In this document: positions 7,864 to 16,152 of the stretch, one piece after another
Numbering within the stretch: position 1 is the stretch's first letter
Layout: each line of letters opens with the position of its first letter
DNA from: Ruania suaedae
GTDB taxonomy: Bacteria > Actinomycetota > Actinomycetes > Actinomycetales > Beutenbergiaceae
NCBI RefSeq assembly: GCF_021049265.1
Contig: NZ_CP088018.1
Location: 2,976,001 to 3,040,000, forward strand
Reading direction: 5' to 3'
Length of the DNA stretch: 64,000 nt
The notes under the pieces: generated by a model
What the model was told of the DNA's origin: nothing
Database searches by the model: none
What the model saw: the letters and a program-made list of their open reading frames with translations, nothing else
Made by a program: the position numbers and the translations under genes

Positions 7864-8818
7864 CAACCTTGATCTGGATCGCGGCGAGAACGGCGACGAT
7901 CACGAGGATGACGTAGGAGATGGCAGCTGCGTACCCGAAGTTCGGGTTTCCGACGAAAGAGATCTCGTAGAGATAGTGCGAGATGCTCATCGAACTGTTC
8001 GCCGGGCCGCCCGCGGTGAGGTTGTAGGACTCATCGAACAGCTGCAGCGTACCGTTCGTCGACATGATCGCCGTGAGCAGGATCATCGGCTTGAGCTGGG
8101 GCAAGGTGACGTACCACAGCGTCTTGGCGGCGTTCGCGCCGTCGACCTTGGCTGCCTCGATGCTGGAACGGTCGATGTTCTGCAGGCCCGCGAGGTAGAA
8201 GACCATGTTGTACCCGGTCCACCGCCACAGCAGGCCCAGGATGATGACGAACTGCGCCGTGGTGGTCTGCCCGAGCCAGTTCACCGGCGAGTCGATGACC
8301 GAGATCCCGAGCAGGACATCGTTGACCAGCCCGTCGGTGGCGAACATCGTGCGGAAGACCATCGCATAGGAGACCAGCGAGACGGCGCAGGGCAGGAAGA
8401 TCGCCGTACGCCACATCGCCCGGAAGCGAAGCCTGGGGTTATTGAGGATGTTGGCCAGGATCAGGGCGAGTACGAGCATGATCGGCACCTGGATGACCAG
8501 GTAGAGCATCGTGGTGCCCAGCGTCATCCAGAACGTCTGGTCGGACAGCATCCGCTCGTAGTTGAACCACAACGGCTCTGCGAAGGAGAGGTTCGCGCCA
8601 CGACCGACCTGCAGCGAGAGCAGCAGCGCCTGGAACATCGGCCAGAAGTTCATGATGAAGATCAGGGCCGCAGCGGGTATCAGGAAGAACCACCCGATGA
8701 GGGACCGGCGGCCGCCCAGGCTCGAGAACCTGCCGGCAGACGGAGAGGTACCACCGGACGGTGGTGGTGCGCTACGCGGGGCGACGGTCGTGGAGACCGG
8801 CGCGGTGGGCATTGTCAT
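7847..8818 (-). CDS. Carbohydrate ABC transporter permease, MalF type (system 1)
   Basis: About 323 residues. A proline/serine-rich cytoplasmic N-terminus precedes six membrane helices beginning SLIGWFFLIPAAALIFIMNF. The EAA-type loop reads IEAAKVDGANAAKTLWYVTLPQLKPM. The ATG at 8818 is used; no strong ribosome-binding site precedes it. It lies downstream of the binding-protein gene across a strong hairpin (8845-8874) and overlaps the next permease. Confidence 0.88.
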   Translation of the reverse strand: MTMPTAPVSTTVAPRSAPPPSGGTSPSAGRFSSLGGRRSLIGWFFLIPAAALIFIMNFWPMFQALLLSLQVGRGANLSFAEPLWFNYERMLSDQTFWMTLGTTMLYLVIQVPIMLVLALILANILNNPRLRFRAMWRTAIFLPCAVSLVSYAMVFRTMFATDGLVNDVLLGISVIDSPVNWLGQTTTAQFVIILGLLWRWTGYNMVFYLAGLQNIDRSSIEAAKVDGANAAKTLWYVTLPQLKPMILLTAIMSTNGTLQLFDESYNLTAGGPANSSMSISHYLYEISFVGNPNFGYAAAISYVILVIVAVLAAIQIKVGDKRD

Positions 8819-8844
8819 GGCGGGGGCCGCTTTCGTCGGGCGAC

Positions 8845-8874
8845 GGGAGGGCCGGCTTCGATGCCGGCCCTCCC
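8845..8874 (-). terminator. Intercistronic hairpin between binding-protein and permease genes (system 1)
   Basis: Perfect 12-bp arms (8845-8856, 8863-8874) enclose a 6-base loop TTCGAT. It lies between the binding-protein stop (8907) and the first permease start (8818). Such hairpins usually act as partial terminators or protect the upstream mRNA, so that binding protein exceeds permease. Confidence 0.65.
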
Positions 8875-8906
8875 CCTGCACTGTCGGGTTGAGTCGTCGC
8901 GAACGC

Positions 8907-10211
8907 TTACTGCATCGCGAACTCGACGGTGGACTGTGCTTCAGCCAGCGCCTCGTCCCGGTCGGCACCGTTCAAGATGGTGGTGATGGCCGCGCTGACG
9001 GCGTCACGACCTTCATAGAAGTAGGCACCGGTGTTGATGCTCGGCACCTGCGTGCCGTACTCCACCACGAGCTGGAAGACGGGCTGGCCGTCGAAGTACT
9101 CGAGCGGCTCGGCATAGGCCTCGGACTCACCGGCGGGCTGCCAGTTCGCGACCGCACCCGAGGAGGCGAGGATGGAGTCGTAGAACTCGGTCGATCCGGC
9201 GAAGGTGGCTCCCAGGAAGTCCGCCGCGAGCTCGGAGTTCGCATTGGCGCTGATCGCCCACGAGGAGCCGCCGTTGGCGGAGTACTGCGTCGCACCGGGC
9301 ATCCCCTCCATCCGGGGCAGGTTGGTGACCTGCCAGAGACCGGCCTGGTCCTCAGCGGTCTGGATCGATCCGATGATCCAGATGCCCTGCATCGTCGCGA
9401 CAACGTTGGAGTTCACGAAGCTGCCGACGTACTCGTCCCACGAGTTGACCTCGAGGAGGATCCCGGACTCCACGAGCCGGGTGTAGATGTCCACGGCAGC
9501 GCTCACCGCTTCGTTGTCGACGATGGTCGGGTTGCCCTCGGCGTCGAACAGGCTCGCGCCCGTACTCTGCAGCATGATCGTCAGCAGGTCGGCAGAACCG
9601 GCCGTGCCGGACAGCATCGGCTTACCGGTCTGCTCGAGGATGTCCTCACCGTTGGCGATGAACTCATCCCACGTGATGTCGGTGAAGTCCTCGACGGTGT
9701 AGCCCGCCTCCTCCAGCACATCCGTGCGCAGCGCGGTGACGGCCGTTCCGTTGTCGAAGGGGACCCCGTAGTTGACCCCTTCGTGCGTCGAGTACGCCAG
9801 GACCGCTTCCGGGAACTCGCTGAAGTCGACCGCATCGCCGGGCATCTCGCTGAAGATCTCCGGGTAGTTGATCACGTTCTTCTGGAACGCGTTGTTCTGC
9901 ATGAGGAAGATGTCCGGCAGCTCGTCCAGCTCACCGGATTGCGCCAGCGTCGTCAGCTTCGTCTGCAGGTCCTCCCACGGTGTCTCGATGATCTCGAGCT
10001 CGAAGTCGGGGTTGTCCTCCTGGTAGACCCGCTCGGCCTCCTCCATGGCGTAGACGTTGAAGGCGGGGTCCCACGCCCACACCGTCAGAGTGTTCTCGTC
10101 GCCACCGGCGCCGTCGCCGCCCGCCGACTCGTCCCCCCCGCCACACGCAGTCAGTGCCAGCGTCACCGCGGCCACCCCTGCGACGGTTGCAAATGTTGTC
10201 TTTCTGCGCAT
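8907..10211 (-). CDS. Extracellular sugar-binding lipoprotein of ABC transporter (system 1)
   Basis: A 434-residue family-1 solute-binding protein. The N-terminus MRRKTTFATVAGVAAVTLALTACGGGD is a lipoprotein signal with the lipobox LTAC. The body follows the CUT1 pattern (TVWAWDPAF, WEDLQTKLTTLAQSGELPD-like, GVPFDNGTAVTALRTDVLEEAGY, NGGSSWAISANA). The ATG at 10211 has AAGGA 9 bases upstream. It heads the operon with the two permeases. A perfect palindrome (10481-10496) stands in the divergent region shared with a LacI regulator, so induction by a sugar ligand is likely. The likely cargo is a galactan fragment, inferred from the adjacent GH53 gene. Confidence 0.9.
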   Translation of the reverse strand: MRRKTTFATVAGVAAVTLALTACGGGDESAGGDGAGGDENTLTVWAWDPAFNVYAMEEAERVYQEDNPDFELEIIETPWEDLQTKLTTLAQSGELDELPDIFLMQNNAFQKNVINYPEIFSEMPGDAVDFSEFPEAVLAYSTHEGVNYGVPFDNGTAVTALRTDVLEEAGYTVEDFTDITWDEFIANGEDILEQTGKPMLSGTAGSADLLTIMLQSTGASLFDAEGNPTIVDNEAVSAAVDIYTRLVESGILLEVNSWDEYVGSFVNSNVVATMQGIWIIGSIQTAEDQAGLWQVTNLPRMEGMPGATQYSANGGSSWAISANANSELAADFLGATFAGSTEFYDSILASSGAVANWQPAGESEAYAEPLEYFDGQPVFQLVVEYGTQVPSINTGAYFYEGRDAVSAAITTILNGADRDEALAEAQSTVEFAMQ

Positions 10212-10480
10212 CGATACACGTCCTTCGTTGGCCGTATCGCACCGAGGGTCGCCTCGGCGCCTCTCCCGGAAGGCGGTTGCCCCCACGTCTGGTCCACCAC
10301 TGCCGGCGCTGACGTCGGTGCCAGGCCTGCCCGTGAGCCGACACGATCGGCGGACGCTGCTACGAGCCCGTCGATGCCGTGCTGATCATGCTCACGTCCG
10401 GCGCCACGTCGGCGACGCACCGGATGTGTCGGCGATGGGGATCGCTCGTCGTCGGACGGGGTAGCCTCAACGCCACGTAC

Positions 10481-10496
10481 ATGTTGACGTCAACAT
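10481..10496. promoter_or_regulatory. LacI-type operator, transporter system 1
   Basis: ATGTTGACGTCAACAT is a perfect 16-bp palindrome with the central CG typical of LacI-family sites. It lies between the divergent binding-protein gene and the LacI gene. The minus-strand TTGACG inside it could also serve as a -35 element for the transporter, which would explain repression. Confidence 0.7.
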
Positions 10497-10541
10497 AGCA
10501 GGGTGCCGGGAGCCGCCGTCAACGGTGCGGCATCACGCTCC

Positions 10542-10553
10542 GGTAACGATTCA
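10542..10553. promoter_or_regulatory. Rhamnose-regulon-type site upstream of the system 1 LacI gene
   Basis: GGTAACGATTCA matches TGTAACGATTCA (found at 17548 and 27141) in 11 of 12 positions. It stands 55 bp upstream of the LacI start. It suggests that the rhamnose regulator may also touch this promoter. Confidence 0.45.
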
Positions 10554-10607
10554 AACCGGGTAGCCTCATCCCGCGCGCAGACGCGCTCCCCTCGCCCAGG
10601 AGGCACG

Positions 10608-11642
10608 ATGACGACCACCAGGAGTGCCGGCCGTGCTCGCAACGGGCCGTCCATCGACGATGTCGCCCGGTTGGCGGGTTTCTCCGCTCAGACGGTGTCA
10701 CGGGTCGCGCACAACTCGGCGCGAGTGCGACCCGCCACCCGTGAACGGGTGCTGGCGGCGATGCAGGAGCTCGGCTACGCACCCAACGAGGCCGCCCGCG
10801 CGCTACGCAGTGGAGCGTTCCGCTCCATCGGCCTGATCGCGCGGGACTTCGCTCGCACCGGCGAAGCGTTGACCACGCAATCGATCGTGGAGGCCGCCGA
10901 GGAAGAGGACTATTCGGTCACCCTGCTGGCCGTCCGGCCAGGCGAGGCCGAGGGCTGGCAGCGCGCCGTGCACCGCCTGTCCCGCCAGGCGGTCGACGGC
11001 CTGATCATCATCTGCGCGGAGGAGACCACCCCGGAGGCGTTCCGGCTGCCCGACGGCCTACCCGTCTCGGTCTCCGACTCGCGATTCATCGGCCACTACC
11101 CGGACGTCGGGGTCGACGAGGCCGGTGGTGCGCGGGACGCCGTCGAGCATCTTCTGGGACTCGGGCATCGGACGGTGCACCACATTGCCGGCCCGCCGGG
11201 ATCGGTGCCCGCGAGCACCCGCCTGCACGCGTGGCGGGCCACGCTGCTCAGCCATGGCCTCACGCCGCCACCGGCGCCGCAGGGCGACTGGACCGCCGCC
11301 TCGGGATACCACGCCGGCCGGGGCCTGCTGGAGGACGAGAGTGTCACCGCGGTGTTCGCAGCCAACGACGAGATGGCGATGGGGCTGCTCGGCGCCGCCA
11401 GGGAGGCGGGCCGGCAGGTGCCCGACGACTTGTCCGTGGTGGGATTCGACGCGATCTCGCTGAGCGCGTACAGCATGCCGCCGTTGACGACCGTGCACCA
11501 GGACTTCCACCGCTCCGGGCAGGAGCTCGTCAGCCTCGTGCTGAGGCAGTTGCGTGAGCCGGGCAGCGTGCCACTCGATACTCGGGTCAGCCTTCCGGCG
11601 ACGTTGCTGATCCGCGGGACGACAGGCCCGCCGCCCCGGTGA
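10608..11642 (+). CDS. LacI-family transcriptional regulator (system 1)
   Basis: 344 residues. The N-terminal LacI HTH reads SIDDVARLAGFSAQTVSRV and the hinge region continues NEAARALRSGAFRSIGLI. A periplasmic-binding-protein-like sensor follows (AGPPGSVPASTRLHAWR, VFAANDEMAMGLLGAARE, VGFDAISLSAYSMPPLTTV). AGGAGG precedes the ATG by a few bases. The residues after the recognition helix, RVAHNSARV, depart from the usual RVLN. It is divergent from the galactanase-side ABC importer and probably represses it at 10481-10496. The effector is presumably an imported oligosaccharide, which is not shown. Confidence 0.9.
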   Translation: MTTTRSAGRARNGPSIDDVARLAGFSAQTVSRVAHNSARVRPATRERVLAAMQELGYAPNEAARALRSGAFRSIGLIARDFARTGEALTTQSIVEAAEEEDYSVTLLAVRPGEAEGWQRAVHRLSRQAVDGLIIICAEETTPEAFRLPDGLPVSVSDSRFIGHYPDVGVDEAGGARDAVEHLLGLGHRTVHHIAGPPGSVPASTRLHAWRATLLSHGLTPPPAPQGDWTAASGYHAGRGLLEDESVTAVFAANDEMAMGLLGAAREAGRQVPDDLSVVGFDAISLSAYSMPPLTTVHQDFHRSGQELVSLVLRQLREPGSVPLDTRVSLPATLLIRGTTGPPPR

Positions 11643-11693
11643 GGTGGCGTGGTCGGCTCACCTGCAGCCGAGCGGCGTGCGGGTGACTCAGAT

Positions 11694-12086
11694 CTATCGG
11701 GTGGCCGACCCGGAAGGACCAGGAGCGTGCGCAGCAGCGGGCGATGCCGGCAGTCCGGCGCCGTCGAGCTGGTCCTCCAGGCTGAAGATCTCCGGCAACA
11801 GCTCGAACCCTTCGTCGGGGTTGCCCGGGTCGACGAAGAACCTCTCCATGCCCGCTTGCCACCGCGTGTTGACGGCGGTACGAGCCATCGCGGCCTGCGC
11901 GGCCTCGTAGTCGTCGGCCTCGAAGTGGCCCACCAGCAGACCGTCCGGGGCCAGATAGAGCTGGTAGTTGCGCCAGCCCGAGTCCCGCAGGGCCTCCAGC
12001 ATCTCCGGCCAGACGGCGGCGTGCGCCTCGGCGTACTCGTCCAGCCGGTCGGGCCGGACCCGGTTGATGAAGCAGTAGCGGGGCAT
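11694..12086 (-). CDS. rhaM: L-rhamnose mutarotase-family protein
   Basis: 130 residues starting MPRYCFINRVRPDRLDEYAEAH. It continues WPEMLEALRDSGWRNYQLYLAPDGLLVGHFEADDYEAA, the pattern of the RhaM/RhaU (DUF718) family. These enzymes interconvert alpha and beta anomers of L-rhamnose so that the isomerase receives its preferred form. The C-terminal 20 residues are a proline/alanine tail beyond the usual 104-110 residue domain. It follows the Gfo/Idh gene by 7 bp and ends the operon that begins with the system 2 binding protein. Confidence 0.88.
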   Translation of the reverse strand: MPRYCFINRVRPDRLDEYAEAHAAVWPEMLEALRDSGWRNYQLYLAPDGLLVGHFEADDYEAAQAAMARTAVNTRWQAGMERFFVDPGNPDEGFELLPEIFSLEDQLDGAGLPASPAAAHAPGPSGSATR

Positions 12087-12093
12087 GGCGGTC

Positions 12094-13419
12094 CTAAAGC
12101 GTCGTGGCGGTCAGGTCGACACCGAGGGCGAGCTCGTCCACCGGGACGGCGCGGGCCTCGGCGAGTGAGACGTTACCGGCGATGCCGGTAGTCACCGCCC
12201 GCACCCCGTCGAGCACACCGGAGGCCCGGCCGAGCGGGTCGTCCTGCGTGCCCGGCTCGAAGATGTCCCGCAGCAGGATCGCATCCCCGCCGCCGTGGCC
12301 GCCGATGCCCTCGGGAATCGGCACCTCGCGCGCGGCCTCCCAATGGCGCTGGACGACGAGCCGCTCCCCCTTCGGCCGGACCTGGTCATCCTCGACCCCG
12401 TCCGGGGCGGCGGAGGGATCGACCACCGAGGCCTTGGCGACGAACCCGCGCTCGATCACCTCGAGCTCGGCCCGCCCCTCGGACCCGTTGACAGTCACCC
12501 GGTAGCCCTCCCAGGGGGCGTGCGCGTTGAGGGAGTAGGTCAGGAACGCCCCCGAGGTGTAATCCACGGTCAGTCCGAGGTTGTCCTCGATCGTGATGCC
12601 CGGGGCGAAGACGTCCTGGTCACGGACGTAGCCGTCGTGGACCTCGGCGTCGAGATACATCGCCTTCAGCTTCGGGTCCGCCGCGAGGTCGATCGACCAC
12701 GGGTCGCCGGCGGCCGCGTCACGCCCCTTGGCCGGTCGCCGGCCCGCGGCGGCTGCACCTGCGCCGTCGGGCCCGTAGAACTTCAGGCCACCGGTGGCGT
12801 ACACCCGTACGGGGGCTGCCCCGACCCACCAGTTCACGAGGTCGAAGTGATGGCTGGACTTGTGCACGAGCAGGCCGCCGGAGTTGGCCTTGTCGCGGTG
12901 CCAGCGGCGGAAATAGTCCGCTCCGTGCACCGTGTCGAGGGCCCACTCGAAGTGCACCGAGAGCACCCGGCCGATCTCGCCGTCGGCGATGATGCGGCGC
13001 AGCTCGGAGTTACGCGGGGCGTACCGGTAGTTGAACGTCATGACCAGGTCACGTCCGGTCTCCCGCATCGCCTGGGTGATGGTGCGCACCCCCTCAGCCG
13101 TCGTCGTCAACGGCTTCTCCACGACGACGTCCGCGCCGGCGCGCATGGCGCGCGAGACCAGGTCGGCGTGGGCATGATCGGGGCTGGTGACCACGACCCG
13201 GTCGACCTGCTGCTCGGCGATCATCCGCTCCAGGTCCGCCGGCTCATAGCGCGGGACATCCAGCGCGAGACCGGTGGCGTAGTGATCCGCGCGGGCCGGA
13301 TTCGGCTCGCACAAGGCCACCACCTCACCCGCGTGGGCGTAGTCCTGGGTGAGGGCGTTGAGGTACATCCCGGCCCGGGAGCCGGTACCGGCGACGGCGT
13401 AGCGGCGGCGGTTGGTCAT
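12094..13419 (-). CDS. Gfo/Idh/MocA-family oxidoreductase
   Basis: 441 residues. The N-terminal Rossmann domain (YAVAGTGSRAGMYLNAL) is followed by the signature VVVEKPLTTTAEG, whose EKP lysine is the usual cofactor/substrate residue. The C-terminal domain includes HKSSHHFDLVNWWVG, with the active-site histidine region. Family members are NAD(P)-dependent sugar dehydrogenases or glycoside-processing enzymes. It lies 160 bp downstream of the YesL-like gene and just before the rhamnose mutarotase. It could oxidise or epimerise an imported rhamnose-containing sugar; the substrate is unknown. Confidence 0.88.
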   Translation of the reverse strand: MTNRRRYAVAGTGSRAGMYLNALTQDYAHAGEVVALCEPNPARADHYATGLALDVPRYEPADLERMIAEQQVDRVVVTSPDHAHADLVSRAMRAGADVVVEKPLTTTAEGVRTITQAMRETGRDLVMTFNYRYAPRNSELRRIIADGEIGRVLSVHFEWALDTVHGADYFRRWHRDKANSGGLLVHKSSHHFDLVNWWVGAAPVRVYATGGLKFYGPDGAGAAAAGRRPAKGRDAAAGDPWSIDLAADPKLKAMYLDAEVHDGYVRDQDVFAPGITIEDNLGLTVDYTSGAFLTYSLNAHAPWEGYRVTVNGSEGRAELEVIERGFVAKASVVDPSAAPDGVEDDQVRPKGERLVVQRHWEAAREVPIPEGIGGHGGGDAILLRDIFEPGTQDDPLGRASGVLDGVRAVTTGIAGNVSLAEARAVPVDELALGVDLTATTL

Positions 13420-13579
13420 CGTGGACTTCTCCAGTGGTCGTCGATCGCGGGCGGCAGCGCGCCGCAGAGTTCAGGATAGCCGAGGAACCGGTTTCTCAGC
13501 AGGCCGGTGACCGAGGGGACACGAATACGTGGTCCGCGGCACCGGGCTGCCGCAGAACCACGCAGCGGTGTCGGTCCGG

Positions 13580-14197
13580 TCAGAAGTCCGGGCGGGCGCG
13601 GCGCGAGGCCACACCGACGATGGCGAAGGTGAGCAGCCCCGGGGCCAGGATCACCAGGAGCGCGTACATCCACGTGATGGTGACGCACAGCCCGACGGCG
13701 GTGAGCACCAGCACCGAGCCGACCGGGTCGGCCAGCGCGAGCCGGGCCCCTGCGGGCACGGCCGCCCGCCAGCTGCCCGGTTGCAGGCCGCGAAGCTCGA
13801 TCGCGCGCACCAGCACCAGCACCAGCGTCGCCAGCCCGGCGATCGAGACGATGCGGATGACCTCGGCGCCGGGCAGGGCGGTGAACCGGGCGATGTCGAG
13901 ATTGAGCACCAGGGCCGAGGCCAGGAGCAGCGCACCGGCGGCGAGGAGCCAGGAACCTCGCACCTGACGCGCGAAGTCGGCCAGCAGCTCTCGCACGGTG
14001 TCCGAGCGTCCCTCGAGGTGGCGGCGCAGATGCGTGACCCCTGCAGCCAGGGCGGCCGGCACGGTCAGCACGGGCAGGCACAGCACCAGGACCACCACGG
14101 CGGTCGACATCACCTCCGCGAACAGCGGCAACGCCGGCGGTCGCGGCGCCGACTCGTCCCAGCCGCTGCCCGTCCTCGACCGCGCGGGCGCGCTCAC
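13580..14197 (-). CDS. YesL/DUF624-like membrane protein
   Basis: 205 residues starting at the GTG at 14197, which overlaps the upstream permease stop by 4 bp (GTGA). Four to five hydrophobic helices are visible (VMSTAVVVLVLCLPVLTVP, WLLAAGALLLASALVL, LATLVLVLVRA, VLVLTAVGLCVTITWMYALLVILAPGLL). The motif LCLPVLTVPAALAA is typical of YesL-type proteins, which recur beside sugar ABC permeases, including rhamnogalacturonan clusters. The molecular function is unknown. Confidence 0.72.
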   Translation of the reverse strand: MSAPARSRTGSGWDESAPRPPALPLFAEVMSTAVVVLVLCLPVLTVPAALAAGVTHLRRHLEGRSDTVRELLADFARQVRGSWLLAAGALLLASALVLNLDIARFTALPGAEVIRIVSIAGLATLVLVLVRAIELRGLQPGSWRAAVPAGARLALADPVGSVLVLTAVGLCVTITWMYALLVILAPGLLTFAIVGVASRRARPDF

Positions 14198-15135
14198 CCC
14201 TTCAGACCCTGGGTCGCCACGCCGTCGATGAGGTAGCGCTGGAACACGAAGAAGAAGATCATCACCGGGATCAGCGCCAGCACGGCCATCGCCACCTGGG
14301 CGCCGTAGTCGGAGGTGGTGGTCTGGTCCACGAACAACCGCAGCGCAACCGGCAGCGTGTACAGGTCCGGTCGCTTCAGGTAGAGCAGCGGCCCGAGGAA
14401 GTCGTTCCAGGAGGCGATGAAGGTGAAGATCGCCGCGGTGATCATCGCCGGCCGCAGCAGCGGAAGGATGATCGAACCGAACACCCGCACGTGGCCGGCG
14501 CCGTCGATCCTCGCCGCCTCGTCCAGCTCGCGCGGGATGCCCCGCAGGAACTGGATCATCAAGAACACGAAGAAGGCCTCGGTGGCCAGGAACTTCGGGA
14601 TCAGCAGCGCGCCGAAGTTGTTGATCAGCCCCAGGTTCTGGAACAGGATGTACTGCGGGATGATCGTGACGTGGAACGGCAGCAGCATGGTGGCCACCAT
14701 CAGCGCGAACCACACCTTCTTGCCGCGGTACTGGATGCGGGCGAAGGCATAGGCCGCCACCGCGGAGGAGGCCACCACGCCCACCACCGAGAAGACCGCG
14801 ATGACCAGCGAGTTCACGAAGAACGTCCAGAAGGAGATCCCCGCGATCCCCGACAGTGCCGTGGCGAAGTTGTCCAGTGACCCGTTCTCCGGGATGAGGG
14901 TCACGTTGCCGATGATCTCGCTCGAGGGCTTGAGCGAACTCATGAACATCCAGGCCGCGGGGTAGAGCACGATCGCACTGACGGCGAGCATGCCGAGGTG
15001 GTAGACCACGCTACCGAGCCGGCTGCGCCGCTTGGCGTCCTTGCGTAGCCGGTGGCTGTCGTCACGGGAGGGCATCACCGTCTGCAGCGGCGCTCCGTCT
15101 GCCGCCGAGCCGCCCGGGAGCTGGGTGGTGGTCAT
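14194..15135 (-). CDS. Carbohydrate ABC transporter permease, MalG type (system 2)
   Basis: 313 residues with six membrane helices. The EAA loop reads LDEAARIDGAGHVRVFGSIILPLLRP and the end is GVATQGLKG. The ATG at 15135 overlaps the stop codon of the preceding permease (ATGA) and has AGGGAGA a few bases upstream. It is the third gene of an operon beginning with the binding protein at 16153-17481. Confidence 0.9.
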   Translation of the reverse strand: MTTTQLPGGSAADGAPLQTVMPSRDDSHRLRKDAKRRSRLGSVVYHLGMLAVSAIVLYPAAWMFMSSLKPSSEIIGNVTLIPENGSLDNFATALSGIAGISFWTFFVNSLVIAVFSVVGVVASSAVAAYAFARIQYRGKKVWFALMVATMLLPFHVTIIPQYILFQNLGLINNFGALLIPKFLATEAFFVFLMIQFLRGIPRELDEAARIDGAGHVRVFGSIILPLLRPAMITAAIFTFIASWNDFLGPLLYLKRPDLYTLPVALRLFVDQTTTSDYGAQVAMAVLALIPVMIFFFVFQRYLIDGVATQGLKG

Positions 15136-16076
15136 CGCGAGTCTCCCTGGTAGTGCACCCACGCCTTGGAACTGCGGAACAGCAGGATCGTGATGAGCCC
15201 GACGGCGATCACGAGCAACCAGGCCATGGCCGAGGCGTAGCCCATCCGGAAGTCACCGAAGCCGCGGATGTAGAGATAGAGGGTGTAGAAGAGGGTGGAT
15301 CCGGCCGGACCGCCGGTGCCGCCGGAGATGATGAACGCCGAGGCGAACACCTGGAACGAGCCGATGGTCTCCATCAGCAGGTTGAAGAAGATCACCGGGC
15401 TCAGCATCGGCAGCGTGATGTTGCGGAACTTGCGGATGCGGCCGGCGCCGTCCACCTCCGCTGCCTCGTACAGCTCGGTGGGGACCTGCTTGAGCCCTGC
15501 CAGGAAGATCACCATCGGACCGCCGAAGGCCCAGACGGCGAGCAGGATGAACATCGGCATCGTCATGTTCTGGTTGCCGACCCAGCCGCCGAGCTCGATG
15601 CCGAAGATCTGCAGGCTCCGGTCGACCACGCCGTCGTCGATGAACATGGCCTTCCACACGATCGCGATCGAGACCGATGCGGCGACGAGCGAGGGCGCAT
15701 AGAACGCGGAACGGTAGAAGCCCAGACCCCGCCGGCGGGCGTTGAGAAGCATCGCCACCGCGAGCGCGGCTGCCAGCTTGATCGGGGTGCCGAGCAGCAC
15801 GTAGAGCGTGGTGACCTTGATCGACTGGATGAACTGGGGGTCGGCAAACAGCCGCTGGTAGTTCTCCAGGCCGGTGAACTCGGGCGCCCCGAACAGGTCG
15901 TAGTCGGTGAACGACAGGTACAGCGACGCGATCATCGGCCCGAACGTCAGCGCGAAGAAGCCGGCCAGCCACGGCGCCATGAAGGCGTAGCCGGCCAGGG
16001 ACTCGCGAAGGCGGGCCCGCCGGAGCGAGGGACGCTCTTCCACGGCGGCAGCGGAGGTGGTCGTGGTGGTGCTCAC
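15132..16076 (-). CDS. Carbohydrate ABC transporter permease, MalF type (system 2)
   Basis: 314 residues with helices starting GYAFMAPWLAGFFALTFGPMIASLYLSF. The EAA loop reads LYEAAEVDGAGRIRKFRNITLPML. It is separated from the binding-protein gene by a strong hairpin (16096-16123) and coupled by ATGA to the next permease. Confidence 0.9.
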   Translation of the reverse strand: MSTTTTTSAAAVEERPSLRRARLRESLAGYAFMAPWLAGFFALTFGPMIASLYLSFTDYDLFGAPEFTGLENYQRLFADPQFIQSIKVTTLYVLLGTPIKLAAALAVAMLLNARRRGLGFYRSAFYAPSLVAASVSIAIVWKAMFIDDGVVDRSLQIFGIELGGWVGNQNMTMPMFILLAVWAFGGPMVIFLAGLKQVPTELYEAAEVDGAGRIRKFRNITLPMLSPVIFFNLLMETIGSFQVFASAFIISGGTGGPAGSTLFYTLYLYIRGFGDFRMGYASAMAWLLVIAVGLITILLFRSSKAWVHYQGDSR

Positions 16077-16095
16077 ATCAATCCTCTCGGGTGCG

Positions 16096-16123
16096 GGTCG
16101 CCCCGCCCGGGGGCGGGGCGACC
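16096..16123 (-). terminator. Intercistronic hairpin between binding-protein and permease genes (system 2)
   Basis: Perfect 13-bp arms (16096-16108, 16111-16123) around a 2-base centre, all G/C-rich. It lies between the binding-protein stop (16153) and the permease start (16076), the same position as the hairpins in systems 1 and 3. Confidence 0.65.
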
Positions 16124-16152
16124 TCGAGCCGGGTCACATCAGCGGGCGCGGC

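Larger units (their letters stand above)
10212..10607. other. Divergent intergenic region with two operator-like sites
   Basis: The 396-bp gap separates the system 1 transporter from its LacI regulator. It contains the palindrome at 10481-10496 and a second site at 10542-10553 of the rhamnose-regulon type. The string GGTAGCCTCA occurs twice, near 10460 and 10559. No gene was recognised in it. Confidence 0.6.
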
